Under the pieces are notes generated by a model that saw only the letters and a program-made list of their open reading frames with translations, was not told the DNA's origin and ran no database searches. Made by a program: the position numbers and the translations under genes. From Geoanaerobacter pelophilus (lineage in GTDB: Bacteria > Desulfobacterota > Desulfuromonadia > Geobacterales > DSM-12255), in NCBI RefSeq assembly GCF_018476885.1, contig NZ_JAHCVJ010000010.1, positions 1 through 64,000 on the forward strand: 64,000 nt of DNA, read 5' to 3'. Shown here piece by piece: positions 36,667 to 45,846 of the stretch. Each line of letters starts with the position of its first letter. Position 1 is the stretch's first letter.

Positions 36667-38709
36667 ATGGCCGACATGTACAAGGGTGGTGCTGAACAGG
36701 CACTGGCAACTTTGCAGCATGCAGGGTTTCTTTCCGGATTTACTCTTGGACTTTTCAAGAGGAGCCGGGATCGTGTCGTGCCGGTATCTTCATGGCACTA
36801 TGCTGGGGCAGTTGCTCCTCCTCCCATGTTTAATCGTCTCGGAAAATCTTTTGTTAATGACCTGCTATCCAGGACTGACCAGATCGGTACTCCACAGGTT
36901 GCACGAACCCGGACTGGGCTGTACGGATTTGCTGTGCCGATAGATGATGGCTGCTCCGTCTCCTGCATTGTCGGTTGCGGGGTGCGCGATGCCTGTATCG
37001 ATTTGGTGACGGTGGAGAATATGGCGCGGGAATCCGGTTGTGACCCGGTTGCCTTGCTGGAGGAACTTGAAGCGTTACCTGTGGTAACTTTTGGCAACAT
37101 ATCCGAGGTGGCAGCGCGGATCATGGCGTTGATTAAACTGCTTCAGGGCATGGACACCAAAGAAAAGCTGAATGATGATAAAACTGATCGGCTTCGCCTG
37201 GTGGGAGAGATAACTTCAGAGCTGGATCGGGTTGAGACCTATGCTGATGTCCTGGCTTTGCTCAGTGAGTCTCTTGGTCTGATTTTCGATCTGCCTGGAG
37301 TTGCTGTTATTCGCTCCTCTTCAACACGCTGGCATATCGAACCGCTCTGGGGCATTGATTTCGCGAAGGTGGAAATTTCGGCAGAACGTGCTGCTGCGCT
37401 GGTTGCCGGACATAAGCCGCATCAACTTGCGCCCAAAGAGTTAGCTGAGCTCCTTCCCGAAGTTGCCGGGAGCCGGGGGGGAGTGTTGCCTCTGACTGCT
37501 CGCGGGAGCAATTTCGGAGCGCTTTTGTTGCTTGGTGACCGATTCCCTGTTTCAGATCTACTGCTGCAGGACCTGCTTGTCGGCAGAGGGGCCTTGCGGT
37601 TGGCCTCTCTTTCCCATGAACAGGAGCTTGTTGCCCAGAACCGGCGCACTGAGCAGTTGTTCGATATTTTCAATCAACTTGCCTTGATTGATGATGTTAC
37701 CGAGTTGTCAAAGGCATTCCTCGACAAGGCTGCTGAACTTGTCGCTGCTACCTCCGGGTCGTTGATGCTGCTTGACTCCAAAAAGGATATCCTCAGCATC
37801 TCGGCAGTGCGCGGCATGAACCCTGCCCTGGCCGGAACCTTGACGGTGCGGGTCGGCAGCGGTATTGCCGGGCAGGTTGCCCAGAGCGGCACTCCGCTTT
37901 TGGTGAGAGATATCGCCACTGATGGCCGTTTTATGGTTGGTCGCCGACCACGCTTCAAGTCCGGTTCCTTTGTCAGTGTCCCGCTCTGCTGGAAAGAAGA
38001 AACCCTGGGAGTGCTGAACCTCTCCGACAAGGTTGACAATGCCCTGTTTGACCAGGCTGATCTTGATCTGTTGACCGCTTTGGCCGGGCATACGGCTTCT
38101 CTTGTCTTCCGTGCCAGGGCCAGCGAGGGGATACGGCATCTTGAGCTTCTTTCGGTAACCGACCCTTTGACAGAGCTGTACAACCGCCGCTTTCTTGAGC
38201 GACGGATGGAAGAGGAGCTTGCCCGCAGTTCCAGGCATGGGCTCAAAATGAGCGTCATGATGCTCGATATGGACAGCTTCAAGCTCTACAACGATCTTTG
38301 CGGGCATCAGGCCGGCGACCGGGCACTGAAGCAGGTGGCTGACATCCTGTGCCGGTCAGTGCGCGAAATGGACATTGTCACCCGCTATGGCGGGGAGGAG
38401 TTCTGCATATTGTTGCCTGATACGCCGAAGATCGATGCCATGTATGTTGCTGAACGGATCCGTTACGGGATAGAACAGGAACTCTTTCCCGGTGAGGAAA
38501 GCCTCCCGCTCGGCCGGATGACGATCAGCATCGGGGTTTCATCGTTTCCCGACAACGGCAGCTGTGCGAGCGACCTTGTTTCAGCGGCGGATGTCGCCCT
38601 CTACCAGGCTAAGGCTGCGGGGCGCAACAGGATCATAAGCTCATACGACATGCCGGGTGGTAAGGCTTTGCGGGCGTTTAATTATTTTGGCTCTATGCAA
38701 ACGCATTAA
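36667..38709 (+). CDS. GAF-domain diguanylate cyclase
   Basis: The protein is 680 residues with AGGAGG before the ATG. An N-terminal PocR-like sensor region is followed by a middle region, a GAF domain (about 340-490; SGSLMLLDSKKDILSIS, SGIAGQVAQSGTPLLV) and a C-terminal GGDEF domain. The active-site loop reads GGEEF, and an inhibitory RxxD site (REMD) lies five residues before it, so c-di-GMP synthesis with product feedback is expected. No transmembrane helix is present. It may be the last gene of the arn-tldD unit. Confidence 0.9.
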   Translation: MADMYKGGAEQALATLQHAGFLSGFTLGLFKRSRDRVVPVSSWHYAGAVAPPPMFNRLGKSFVNDLLSRTDQIGTPQVARTRTGLYGFAVPIDDGCSVSCIVGCGVRDACIDLVTVENMARESGCDPVALLEELEALPVVTFGNISEVAARIMALIKLLQGMDTKEKLNDDKTDRLRLVGEITSELDRVETYADVLALLSESLGLIFDLPGVAVIRSSSTRWHIEPLWGIDFAKVEISAERAAALVAGHKPHQLAPKELAELLPEVAGSRGGVLPLTARGSNFGALLLLGDRFPVSDLLLQDLLVGRGALRLASLSHEQELVAQNRRTEQLFDIFNQLALIDDVTELSKAFLDKAAELVAATSGSLMLLDSKKDILSISAVRGMNPALAGTLTVRVGSGIAGQVAQSGTPLLVRDIATDGRFMVGRRPRFKSGSFVSVPLCWKEETLGVLNLSDKVDNALFDQADLDLLTALAGHTASLVFRARASEGIRHLELLSVTDPLTELYNRRFLERRMEEELARSSRHGLKMSVMMLDMDSFKLYNDLCGHQAGDRALKQVADILCRSVREMDIVTRYGGEEFCILLPDTPKIDAMYVAERIRYGIEQELFPGEESLPLGRMTISIGVSSFPDNGSCASDLVSAADVALYQAKAAGRNRIISSYDMPGGKALRAFNYFGSMQTH

Positions 38710-38809
38710 GCATAAGTAGAACTGCTTCTAGCTCGACGCATTGCGGCATTTCTGCGCCTTGTATCCGGCCTCATCTGCATTCCATAATTAACAGGAAGGA
38801 TTCCTCTCA

Positions 38810-40468
38810 ATGACCGATGTCCGCAAGCTTGGCACCGACTCCGCCCATGACCCGCAACTGCTCATCAAGCAGCTGATTCATACCCCGGTGGTAAATGCCC
38901 CGGATCAGGAGATCGTCTACCGCGACCTGCATCGCTATAGCTATCGGGAGCTCTATGGCCGCATTTGCCGGCTGGCCAACGTTCTTGTTTCCCTTGGCGT
39001 CAAGGCCGGAGATACTGTTGCGGTAATGGATTGGGACAGCAACCGTTACCTGGAGTGCTTTTTCGCCGTGCCTATGATCGGCGCCGTGCTCCATACCATC
39101 AATGTCCGTCTTTCTCCGGAGCAGATTCTTTATACCATTGACCATGCCGAGGATGATGTGCTGCTGGTAAACGGCGAGTTCCTGCCGATCCTCGAACAGA
39201 TTCGCGGCAGGATCGATACCGTGCGGCAATATATCCTGCTGAACGATGAGCCGACAGTTCCTGAGACGCATCTTGACTTTACCGGTGAATACGAAGCGCT
39301 GCTGGCTGCCGCAGATGCAACGTTCGATTTCCCTGATTTCGACGAAAACAGCCGGGCGACCACTTTTTATACTACCGGCACGACCGGCATGCCCAAAGGG
39401 GTTTTTTTCAGTCACCGCCAGCTGGTGCTGCATACCCTCGGCGTGATTGCTACGCTCGGTACCTCGGTTTCCCAGGGGCGTTTTCATCGTGAGGACGTCT
39501 ACATGCCGATAACTCCGATGTTTCATGTTCATGCTTGGGGATTGCCATATGTGGCAACCACCATGGGGGTCAAGCAGGTCTACCCCGGCCGCTATATGCC
39601 CGACCATCTTCTGGAGCTGATTGCGCGAGAAAAAGTCACTTTTTCCCATTGTGTGCCGACGATTCTCCATATGCTTCTCAAGAGCCCGTACAGTGCAAAA
39701 GTTGATTTGTCGCAATGGAAGGTCATCATCGGTGGCGCCAGTATGTCCAAAGCCCTCTGTCTGGATGCGTTAAAGCGGGGGATAGATCTTTTTACCGGTT
39801 ACGGGATGTCGGAAACCTGTCCGATCCTTACTTTTTCTCAGCTGTTGCCGGAGATGATTGCCGATGGGCCTGAGGCGCAGGCTGAGATCAGGTGCAAGAC
39901 CGGGATGCCCCTGGCTCTGGTGGATCTGCGCATTGTGGATGCCGAGATGAACGATGTCCCCCGGGACGGCAAGAGCAGCGGCGAGATTGTGGTGCGTACC
40001 CCCTGGTTGACCCAGGGGTATCTCAAGGACCACCGGACGTCGGAAAAATTGTGGGAAGGTGGCTGGCTCCACACCTGCGATGTGGCAAACATCGATGCCA
40101 AAGGGTATGTGAAGATCACCGACCGCACCAAAGATGTTATCAAAATCGGCGGCGAGTGGGTGTCATCCCTGGAGTTGGAGGATATTCTGGCGCATCATCC
40201 GGCAGTCAGTGAGGTCGCGGTTATCGGCTTGCCTGACGAGCGGTGGGGCGAGCGACCACTTGCCCTGGTGGTGGTCAAACCTGACATCAAGGAAAAGGTT
40301 ACTGAAAAAACTTTGCAGCACCACGTCCATGAATATGCCGACAAGGGAATGATCTCCAAGCAGGTTGTGCTGCTCAAGGTCAGGTTTGTGGAAATGATCG
40401 ACAAGACCAGTGTGGGGAAGGTTAGTAAGGTCACTTTGCGCGAGAAATACCTGCCCAAGCAGGCATGA
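38810..40468 (+). CDS. AMP-forming acyl-CoA synthetase (long-chain type)
   Basis: The protein is 552 residues; AGGAAGG lies about twelve bases before the ATG. The adenylation motifs are TTGTTGMPKGVFFSH, GYGMSETCPI, LHTCDVANIDAKGYVKITDR and the C-terminal catalytic lysine in SVGKVSK. The HVHAWGLPY and VYPGRYMP text fits medium/long-chain fatty-acid CoA ligases. It activates a carboxylic acid via the acyl-adenylate. It stands alone and faces the TPR protein tail to tail. Confidence 0.87.
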   Translation: MTDVRKLGTDSAHDPQLLIKQLIHTPVVNAPDQEIVYRDLHRYSYRELYGRICRLANVLVSLGVKAGDTVAVMDWDSNRYLECFFAVPMIGAVLHTINVRLSPEQILYTIDHAEDDVLLVNGEFLPILEQIRGRIDTVRQYILLNDEPTVPETHLDFTGEYEALLAAADATFDFPDFDENSRATTFYTTGTTGMPKGVFFSHRQLVLHTLGVIATLGTSVSQGRFHREDVYMPITPMFHVHAWGLPYVATTMGVKQVYPGRYMPDHLLELIAREKVTFSHCVPTILHMLLKSPYSAKVDLSQWKVIIGGASMSKALCLDALKRGIDLFTGYGMSETCPILTFSQLLPEMIADGPEAQAEIRCKTGMPLALVDLRIVDAEMNDVPRDGKSSGEIVVRTPWLTQGYLKDHRTSEKLWEGGWLHTCDVANIDAKGYVKITDRTKDVIKIGGEWVSSLELEDILAHHPAVSEVAVIGLPDERWGERPLALVVVKPDIKEKVTEKTLQHHVHEYADKGMISKQVVLLKVRFVEMIDKTSVGKVSKVTLREKYLPKQA

Positions 40469-40484
40469 CCGCTCAGCCTCAGTT

Positions 40485-40505
40485 CCCCTCTTAATCTGAG
40501 AGGGG
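40485..40505. terminator. Hairpin between convergent genes
   Basis: CCCCTCT (40485-40491) and AGAGGGG (40499-40505) pair around a seven-base loop in the 47-bp space between two convergent genes. No T-run is present on either side, so termination here is only a possibility. Confidence 0.4.
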
Positions 40506-40515
40506 GCAGGGGGGG

Positions 40516-42282
40516 CTATGGCGAGTGCTTGATCTCCAGCGCCCGCTCCAGATTTTCCCGGTAAGGGCGGTTTTGCGGATCACTGCGCACTGCTTCCCTG
40601 AACTCCTGCAGTGCGGCGTCAAGCTTCCCTTTGGCGGCAAGCGCTGCCCCAAGGTTGTTGCGGGCATCCGCAAATGCAGGGTTGATCCTGAGCGCCTCTC
40701 GATATGACTTCATTGCCTCGTCAAGCCTGCCTTCCTGCGATAGCAGCACCCCGAGGCTGTTGTGTGCTTCTGCCAGCAAGGGGGCCAGCCGGATCGCCTC
40801 CTGATAATCTCTCCGTGCTTTCTCTAAATCGCCTTTGCCCCCGTTCACTACCCCAAGGTTGTATCTGGCCCGTGCATGACCCGGCTCAATGGCCAGCGCT
40901 GCCATGAACTCCTGCCTGGCAGCTTCCGGAAAACCCCGCTTGCTCAGGATTGTTCCCAGGTTATAGTGCGGTCTTGCCTTGCCAGGGGCTTTTGCAGCTG
41001 CGTCACTCCAGAGCAGCAGTTCATCGCTCCAGACAAGGTTTCGCTTCCAGGTTGTCGCCCCCAATACCAGGACCATGAGCATGAGAAACATGTTTACTGG
41101 TTTGGCAGCGAAGCGCTTTGACAGTAACACTAGCACTGACGCTACCGTCATTGCCGCTCCTGCGGTGGGGAGATACAGCCGGTGTTCGTTAATGACGTCA
41201 GAGAGTGGGGTAACTGCCTCAACGGTAAGTGCTGCAATAAACCAGCAGATGCCGAATACCGCCAATCGTGCGGTCCTGGTTTTTCGGCGGTAAAGATATA
41301 ACGACAGCCCCAGCAGAGAGGTAATTATCAGGATACCGATAATTACCGGAGGCGCTGCTAGCGAGTGGTAATGAGGGTAGTTGTAATCTAGAGTCTGCTT
41401 TACCGGCAATAATAGTAGCCGGAGGTAGGTGCCGAAAACAGCTGCCTGGGTGATCACATAATCCGCGTGAGCCTGTGACGGTAATCCTGTTGCGGCAAGC
41501 GTCTGTGCTACCCTTAGTTCAGGTTCTGCTGCGGCACCAACAGTACAGAAGGGGATCAGGAGCATAGCGGCGAAAGGAGCGAGAGCGGTAACTCTTTGCC
41601 GGACGGTTCCGGCAAAGATGACTAGTTCCAGGAGCAACACGGCAAGCGGTACGGAGAAGGCGATCTCTTTGGAGAACATGGCGCATCCTGCCGCGCATAT
41701 CGATACGGCGTACCAGCCGTTGCACCTGGGTCTGCCGGCCTCTTGTGCTGCACGAGCCTTGGCGTAACCGAGGAGCGTCAGAATATAAAAGCAAGTTGCC
41801 AGCAAGGTGAACCGCTGGGTAATGTAGGTAACTGCCTGGGTCTGAACCGGATGAACTGTGAAGAGAAGTGCTGCAGCTAATGGGGCCGAAAAGGTAGGTG
41901 TTTGGCTGTTCTGATTATTCTCTTGATGCCGGCACATGATTATGCGACATAATGCAAACAGCAGCATGGCTGCGCTAAGATGAAGTGCCAAGTTTACGGC
42001 ATGATAGCCGAGTGGGTGCAAGCCGTTGACTCGGTAATTGATTGCAAAAGAGAGATAACCGAGAAAGCGTCGCGGCGAAGCTGAGAAGTACGAGGGGTCT
42101 GTGAGGAATCCATAGAGGTTGCGTATCTGGGGATTGTTGACAATGACCGTGAGATCGTCAAAGACAAATGGTGCGCCAAAGCTGTTGGACCAGGCAAGAA
42201 TGCCAACGCCCAGAATGAGCATTATCTGCAGCGTGATCTGGCTGTCTTTAGTCAGTTCGGTTTGGAGATATGGAAACATCAA
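40516..42282 (-). CDS. Polytopic membrane protein with C-terminal TPR repeats (TMTC/PMT-like)
   Basis: The protein is 588 residues. The N-terminal 400 residues have about ten hydrophobic segments, with FDDLTVIVNNPQIRN in the first loop and HPVQTQAVTYITQRFTLLAT after the third helix, the same landmarks as in the protein at 2891-4867. Four to five TPR units fill the last 180 residues (YNLGTILSKRGFPEAARQEF and similar). The role is probably in glycan transfer on the periplasmic side, by analogy with TMTC-type enzymes. It starts behind the terminator of the cyclophilin gene. Confidence 0.72.
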   Translation of the reverse strand: MMFPYLQTELTKDSQITLQIMLILGVGILAWSNSFGAPFVFDDLTVIVNNPQIRNLYGFLTDPSYFSASPRRFLGYLSFAINYRVNGLHPLGYHAVNLALHLSAAMLLFALCRIIMCRHQENNQNSQTPTFSAPLAAALLFTVHPVQTQAVTYITQRFTLLATCFYILTLLGYAKARAAQEAGRPRCNGWYAVSICAAGCAMFSKEIAFSVPLAVLLLELVIFAGTVRQRVTALAPFAAMLLIPFCTVGAAAEPELRVAQTLAATGLPSQAHADYVITQAAVFGTYLRLLLLPVKQTLDYNYPHYHSLAAPPVIIGILIITSLLGLSLYLYRRKTRTARLAVFGICWFIAALTVEAVTPLSDVINEHRLYLPTAGAAMTVASVLVLLSKRFAAKPVNMFLMLMVLVLGATTWKRNLVWSDELLLWSDAAAKAPGKARPHYNLGTILSKRGFPEAARQEFMAALAIEPGHARARYNLGVVNGGKGDLEKARRDYQEAIRLAPLLAEAHNSLGVLLSQEGRLDEAMKSYREALRINPAFADARNNLGAALAAKGKLDAALQEFREAVRSDPQNRPYRENLERALEIKHSP

Positions 42283-42289
42283 GGCTGGT

Positions 42290-42321
42290 TTAAAGGCGGA
42301 CCGGTGAATCCCCGGTCCGCC
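42290..42321 (-). terminator. Intrinsic terminator after the cyclophilin gene
   Basis: Read leftward, GGCGGACCGG (42321-42312) pairs with CCGGTCCGCC (42304-42295) and is followed by TTTAAA. The 10-bp GC-rich stem is strong and the T-run short. It lies between the cyclophilin stop and the TPR gene start. Confidence 0.75.
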
Positions 42322-42330
42322 TTCGGACTG

Positions 42331-42846
42331 CTACTCAATGGTCTTGATTGAGTTGATGAATACCGGTTCAACCGGCACATCGCTGTGACCGCCCTTCGAG
42401 CAGGTCTTGACCCCTTTGATGGCGTCTACGACATCCATCCCTTCAACTACTTCGGCGAAAACGGCGTAGCCGAAGTCTTCGGGGCGCTTTCCCTTGTAGT
42501 CAAGAAACGCATTGTCAACGACATTAATGAAAAACTGCGAGGTGGCGCTGTCAACTATTGAAGTTCTGGCCATGGCCAGGGTGCCGCGTTTGTTTTTCAG
42601 GCCGTTGTTTGCCTCGTTCTTGATGGCGAATTTGGTTTTTTTCGGCTGGAGTTCAGCGTCCATTCCTCCACCCTGGATCATGAAGGTCGGGATTACCCGG
42701 TGAAAGGTAAGACCATCATAATAGCCGTCATTGACGTAGGAAAGGAAGTTTTTGACGCTTATAGGGGCCTTGTCTTTGAAAAGCTCAATAGTGACGTTGC
42801 CCATGGATGTCTCCATCAGAACGCGAGGGTTTGCCGATTCGGTCAT
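42331..42846 (-). CDS. Cyclophilin-type peptidyl-prolyl isomerase
   Basis: The protein is 171 residues with AAGGAG ten bases before the ATG. The cyclophilin core is complete: [34 protein letters not shown] with the catalytic Arg, [18 protein letters not shown] and [15 protein letters not shown]. There is no signal peptide, so it is cytoplasmic (PpiB type). It catalyses proline cis-trans isomerisation during folding. It is divergent from the tRNA gene. Confidence 0.93.
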   Translation of the reverse strand: MTESANPRVLMETSMGNVTIELFKDKAPISVKNFLSYVNDGYYDGLTFHRVIPTFMIQGGGMDAELQPKKTKFAIKNEANNGLKNKRGTLAMARTSIVDSATSQFFINVVDNAFLDYKGKRPEDFGYAVFAEVVEGMDVVDAIKGVKTCSKGGHSDVPVEPVFINSIKTIE

Positions 42847-42932
42847 TGTTGCCGCTCCTTATTTTGAGAATTTCCCATTCTCTACCATAAAATGGCCCAA
42901 GGGAGAACTGTTTTCTCATTGCCAGATGCGGC

Positions 42933-42960
42933 TTGACTTGAATCTGAAATTGAGTTAGAA
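42933..42960 (+). promoter_or_regulatory. Probable sigma-70 promoter of tRNA-Thr
   Basis: TTGACT (42933-42938), a 16-base spacer and TTAGAA (42955-42960) lie 13 bases before the mature tRNA 5' end. The -10 box matches consensus at four of six positions. Confidence 0.5.
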
Positions 42961-42973
42961 ATTGTTCTCTATT

Positions 42974-43048
42974 GCCGTTGTGGCTCAGGGGTAGAGCAGC
43001 TCACTCGTAATGAGCAGGTCGTCGGTTCGATTCCGACCAACGGCTCCA
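42974..43048 (+). tRNA. tRNA-Thr (anticodon CGT)
   Basis: The 75-base cloverleaf has an acceptor stem GCCGTTG/CAACGGC, a D arm in GGCTCAGGGGTAGAGC, an anticodon stem GCTCA/TGAGC enclosing the loop CTCGTAA (anticodon CGT), and a T arm with GTCGG-TTCGATT-CCGAC. The 3' CCA is encoded. The 3' end doubles as the attachment site of the island that follows. Confidence 0.96.
43028..43048 (+). repeat. attL core (21 bp, inside the tRNA 3' end)
   Basis: The segment CGATTCCG...GGCTCCA (T-loop to CCA) recurs exactly at 51959-51979. Flanking bases differ on both sides, which defines the crossover core. Insertion leaves the tRNA gene intact. Confidence 0.93.
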
Positions 43049-43113
43049 AAACATCTTGTATCATGCTGATTTATAACATGATTTTTTCGGGGTTTTAAGT
43101 GGCCTTTTGTGAC

Positions 43114-43136
43114 TGGTACAGTTTTTGGTACAGTCA
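43114..43136 (+). promoter_or_regulatory. Probable integrase arm-binding repeats near attL
   Basis: TGGTACAGTTTT (43114) and TGGTACAGTCAT (43126) are direct repeats 12 bp apart. The exact 11-mer TGGTACAGTCA also occurs near attR at 51866-51876, and a weaker match TTGTACGG lies at 51898-51905. Repeats at both ends of an element that do not lie in the core are typical of tyrosine-integrase arm sites. Confidence 0.5.
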
Positions 43137-44899
43137 TGGAGGCCATTTTGCTATCAAGGCGAGGTAAAAAATATTATTGTCGTGTCTGGGTGCCTGAAGA
43201 GTTACGAGAATATCTAGGCAACCGTAAAGAGCTTAAAAAGTCATTACGGACTACAAGCAGGGTAGAAGCAAAGGTTGCAGCCTGCGCCCTGATCGGCAAG
43301 GCAGAGCAGACATTCGCAAGGTTGAGGTGCCGAGTGCTGACAGAGCGGGAACTGACAATAATAGCAGGTGAACTGATAGCAGAGTTCACTGGTCGGTTGA
43401 CCGATCATAGGCGCAACCGCAAAGACGCTATGGATTGGCTATTCAATGATGCCGGTTTATTCCCTGCCATCGATACGGATATCATAGATACCGCCTTGAA
43501 ATCGCCTAAGACTCCTGCAGAGGTCGTGGCGCTATCCAAGTATTTCACAGACCAGATTGACCGCCTACAGGCCGAACTAGCTACTGAGAGCTATGGCAGG
43601 CAAACAAGGTTGATGGCAAAGCAGGTAATCGCCGAGAAGCAACTAGCTATAAAAATGCCACCCGCTGCATGGTTTCATGATCCAACCAACTCCCCTTTCT
43701 CTGATGTACCTGAACCGCCTACCGACGAAGAGCTTGCAGTCTGGAATACTGCCGCGCCTGCAGAGCTAAACGAGATTATCAAGACATTGCTGCAGGCTCA
43801 GATTGATGCTTTTACCTATGCCAGGGAACAGGCAGAAGGTAAATTAAATACACCTTACCAACTGGAGATAGGTAAGCGCATCGAGGATTCAAAGCACCGG
43901 CCAAAGCTATCAGAGCTGTATGCAGGGTTTAAGCAGTTTAAGCTTTCAAAGAAGAAGTGGGGCATTAAGTCTGAGAAAAAGTACCGCGCTATATTCGATG
44001 AGGTCATAAAAATACTTGGAGATAAGGAGGCTGCGGAGTATCGGTCGGATGACGCAGTGACTTTAATCTCTGAGCTTCAGCAATACAACGAACCGTCAAC
44101 AGCAACTGGCAAAGTAGAATTCATCAGTAGCCTTTACAAATTCGCCTTGAAGACTCCAGAGTCTCAGGACAGATGGAAGGTTCGAGGCAATCCATTTACT
44201 GAAATGCAGGTGGCGGGTAAAAGGGATGTTGAAAACGTACCATACAGCCAGGATGATCTGATTAATCTTGTTACCGGGTTGCTGGCTATCCGCACGATGG
44301 TAGAACCTCATAGATTATGGGTTCCGTTGATTGCTTTATATTCAGGGATGCGGCAGAACGAGATATGTCAGCTACGGGTTGATGATATCGAGCAGGAAGG
44401 CAAGGTGTTGGTATTCCGAATCCGTCATAATCCAGCACTGAGGCAGAAAACCAAAAACAAAAAATCACGGAAATGTCCGGTGCATCCTATGCTGGTCAAG
44501 CTGGGGTTCCTGAAGTTCCTAGAGACTCAGAAGAACAACGGCAGTGACCGGTTGTTCTCTACATTATCCTACTCAGAAGGGAAGGATTGGACAGGCAGAA
44601 TACGGACGTGGTGGAACGAGACTTATCAGGTCAAGTATGTAGAGGATACGACGGAGAAGTCATTTCATTCGATGCGGAAGAATTTTATTGATTGGTTCCG
44701 CCAAAATAAGATGTATGACAAAGCCAGCGACAGGGCGGTGATACAATCAATGGTTGGACATGACAGGGGAAAGGATGTGACCGGCGAACACTACGAGACG
44801 GCTTTCCCATCAGAGGTTCAGTACAGTATGCTGAAGAAGTTGGACTATGGGTTTCCGGTTGATCTAGTCGCCCGACTGGCGGCTAAGGGTAGGGAATGA
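43136..44899 (+). CDS. Site-specific tyrosine integrase
   Basis: The protein is 587 residues from ATG 43136; an upstream GTG at 43109 is also possible, and neither has a good ribosome site. The N-terminal part (SRRGKKYYCRVWVPEELREY) is the small arm-binding module usual in large island integrases. A core-binding region follows at about 250-380. The catalytic domain shows Arg in YSGMRQNEICQLR, HSMR (His-x-x-Arg), VGHDRG and the nucleophile Tyr in GEHYETAF. It should recombine the tRNA 3' end with the element's attP. It points away from the tRNA, into the element. Confidence 0.92.
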   Translation: MEAILLSRRGKKYYCRVWVPEELREYLGNRKELKKSLRTTSRVEAKVAACALIGKAEQTFARLRCRVLTERELTIIAGELIAEFTGRLTDHRRNRKDAMDWLFNDAGLFPAIDTDIIDTALKSPKTPAEVVALSKYFTDQIDRLQAELATESYGRQTRLMAKQVIAEKQLAIKMPPAAWFHDPTNSPFSDVPEPPTDEELAVWNTAAPAELNEIIKTLLQAQIDAFTYAREQAEGKLNTPYQLEIGKRIEDSKHRPKLSELYAGFKQFKLSKKKWGIKSEKKYRAIFDEVIKILGDKEAAEYRSDDAVTLISELQQYNEPSTATGKVEFISSLYKFALKTPESQDRWKVRGNPFTEMQVAGKRDVENVPYSQDDLINLVTGLLAIRTMVEPHRLWVPLIALYSGMRQNEICQLRVDDIEQEGKVLVFRIRHNPALRQKTKNKKSRKCPVHPMLVKLGFLKFLETQKNNGSDRLFSTLSYSEGKDWTGRIRTWWNETYQVKYVEDTTEKSFHSMRKNFIDWFRQNKMYDKASDRAVIQSMVGHDRGKDVTGEHYETAFPSEVQYSMLKKLDYGFPVDLVARLAAKGRE

Positions 44900-44964
44900 A
44901 AAACGGCCTCCATATTTGCCCTATAAACCGTTTTCCTGATCTGCTGCAGGTCTTACCATGGCCG

Positions 44965-45129
44965 TTATCGGCTCAAGTAGTGGGATAACCACAGTAGGGC
45001 AAAAAATACCGTGGAAATTATAAACACGGCTGGCACCGATGGCCGGCGCTGTTTGCGATTCGCTTTCCTCTGATCCAGGTAACGCTGCCGGCGTACCATT
45101 GGGTGAGTGGTTTTCCAGGTGAAGGACAT
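44965..45129 (-). CDS. Small membrane protein (54 residues)
   Basis: ATG 45129 is preceded by a perfect AGGAGG six bases away. The product has a strongly basic N-terminal half (MVRRQRYLDQRKANRKQRRP) followed by one hydrophobic helix (AVFIISTVFFALLWL) and a short tail. It would sit in the inner membrane with the basic end in the cytoplasm. I do not recognise a family. It is divergent from the next gene, so it may have its own promoter. Confidence 0.6.
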   Translation of the reverse strand: MSFTWKTTHPMVRRQRYLDQRKANRKQRRPSVPAVFIISTVFFALLWLSHYLSR

Positions 45130-45179
45130 GGCCTGCCTCCTAAAGAAAGTATATCACTCAGATAAGCGAGGACATAATC

Positions 45180-45605
45180 GTGGTATCTACAACTATCCTA
45201 GCTGCTGTGATCTCGGCAGGTGCGGCAATTATCGTGGTTGCACTCACTAACTATTTCGCCAAAAGGAGAGAACACGCGGCGGACTGGCGTAAAATGAAGC
45301 TTGAACTGTATCGGGAATATATCTTAGCCCTATCAGGAGTGGTTGAAGAGAGGTCAACTGCTGAAGCACAAGCAAAGTATTCTGACGCAGTAAACAGCCT
45401 CTTATTGGTAGCGCCGCCAGCCATCATGAATGCCCTTGATGCTTTCCTTGCCTATACATCATATCGAAATCAAGATAAGGACGTCAGTCGGCACGACCAA
45501 CTTCTAGGTGCCCTTATTAAGGCAATGCGGGCTGATCTGCAACCAACCTATAAAAGCGAAGACACCGGGCTTTCTTTTCGACTGCTGGGATTGCCGCCAC
45601 ATTAG
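45180..45605 (+). CDS. Membrane-anchored protein of unknown function
   Basis: GTG 45180 has GAGGA eight bases before it (141 residues). An N-terminal hydrophobic helix (TILAAVISAGAAIIVVALTN) is followed by a positively charged stretch and a helical cytoplasmic domain (WRKMKLELYREYILALSGVV). The same layout, one helix plus a four-helix-like domain, is often seen in uncharacterised accessory-island proteins. No enzymatic motif is seen. Confidence 0.6.
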   Translation: MVSTTILAAVISAGAAIIVVALTNYFAKRREHAADWRKMKLELYREYILALSGVVEERSTAEAQAKYSDAVNSLLLVAPPAIMNALDAFLAYTSYRNQDKDVSRHDQLLGALIKAMRADLQPTYKSEDTGLSFRLLGLPPH

Positions 45606-45794
45606 CCCCGACATGTTGTTATATATCTTTGAAAATTCCCTTTCGCGGGTGAACGGAGGGGCTAAGGCCTGGGCAAGTTTCGGCTGGTATCGAAGCCGCC
45701 CCCACTTCTACCACTACCTGTTCAATCTAACCTGATCTGAAACCGAAGACTTGATCGCTTCTAAAAATAATTAATTGACTGGCCTGTATTCATG

Positions 45795-45834
45795 CTGTAT
45801 AAAATCCTTAATTGTTCCATTGGATTTTATACAG
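45795..45834 (+). promoter_or_regulatory. Inverted repeat covering the recombinase ribosome site
   Basis: CTGTATAAAATCC (45795-45807) and GGATTTTATACAG (45822-45834) are a perfect 13-bp inverted repeat with a 14-base loop. The last bases overlap the start of AGGAGG for the gene at 45847. It may be an operator or crossover site for the recombinase, or an mRNA hairpin that hides the ribosome site. Confidence 0.75.
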
Positions 45835-45846
45835 GAGGTGGCAACC

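Noticed and set aside
45508-45735. 75-codon plus-strand frame
   Set aside because: It starts inside the anchored-protein gene without a ribosome site and shows no conserved features.
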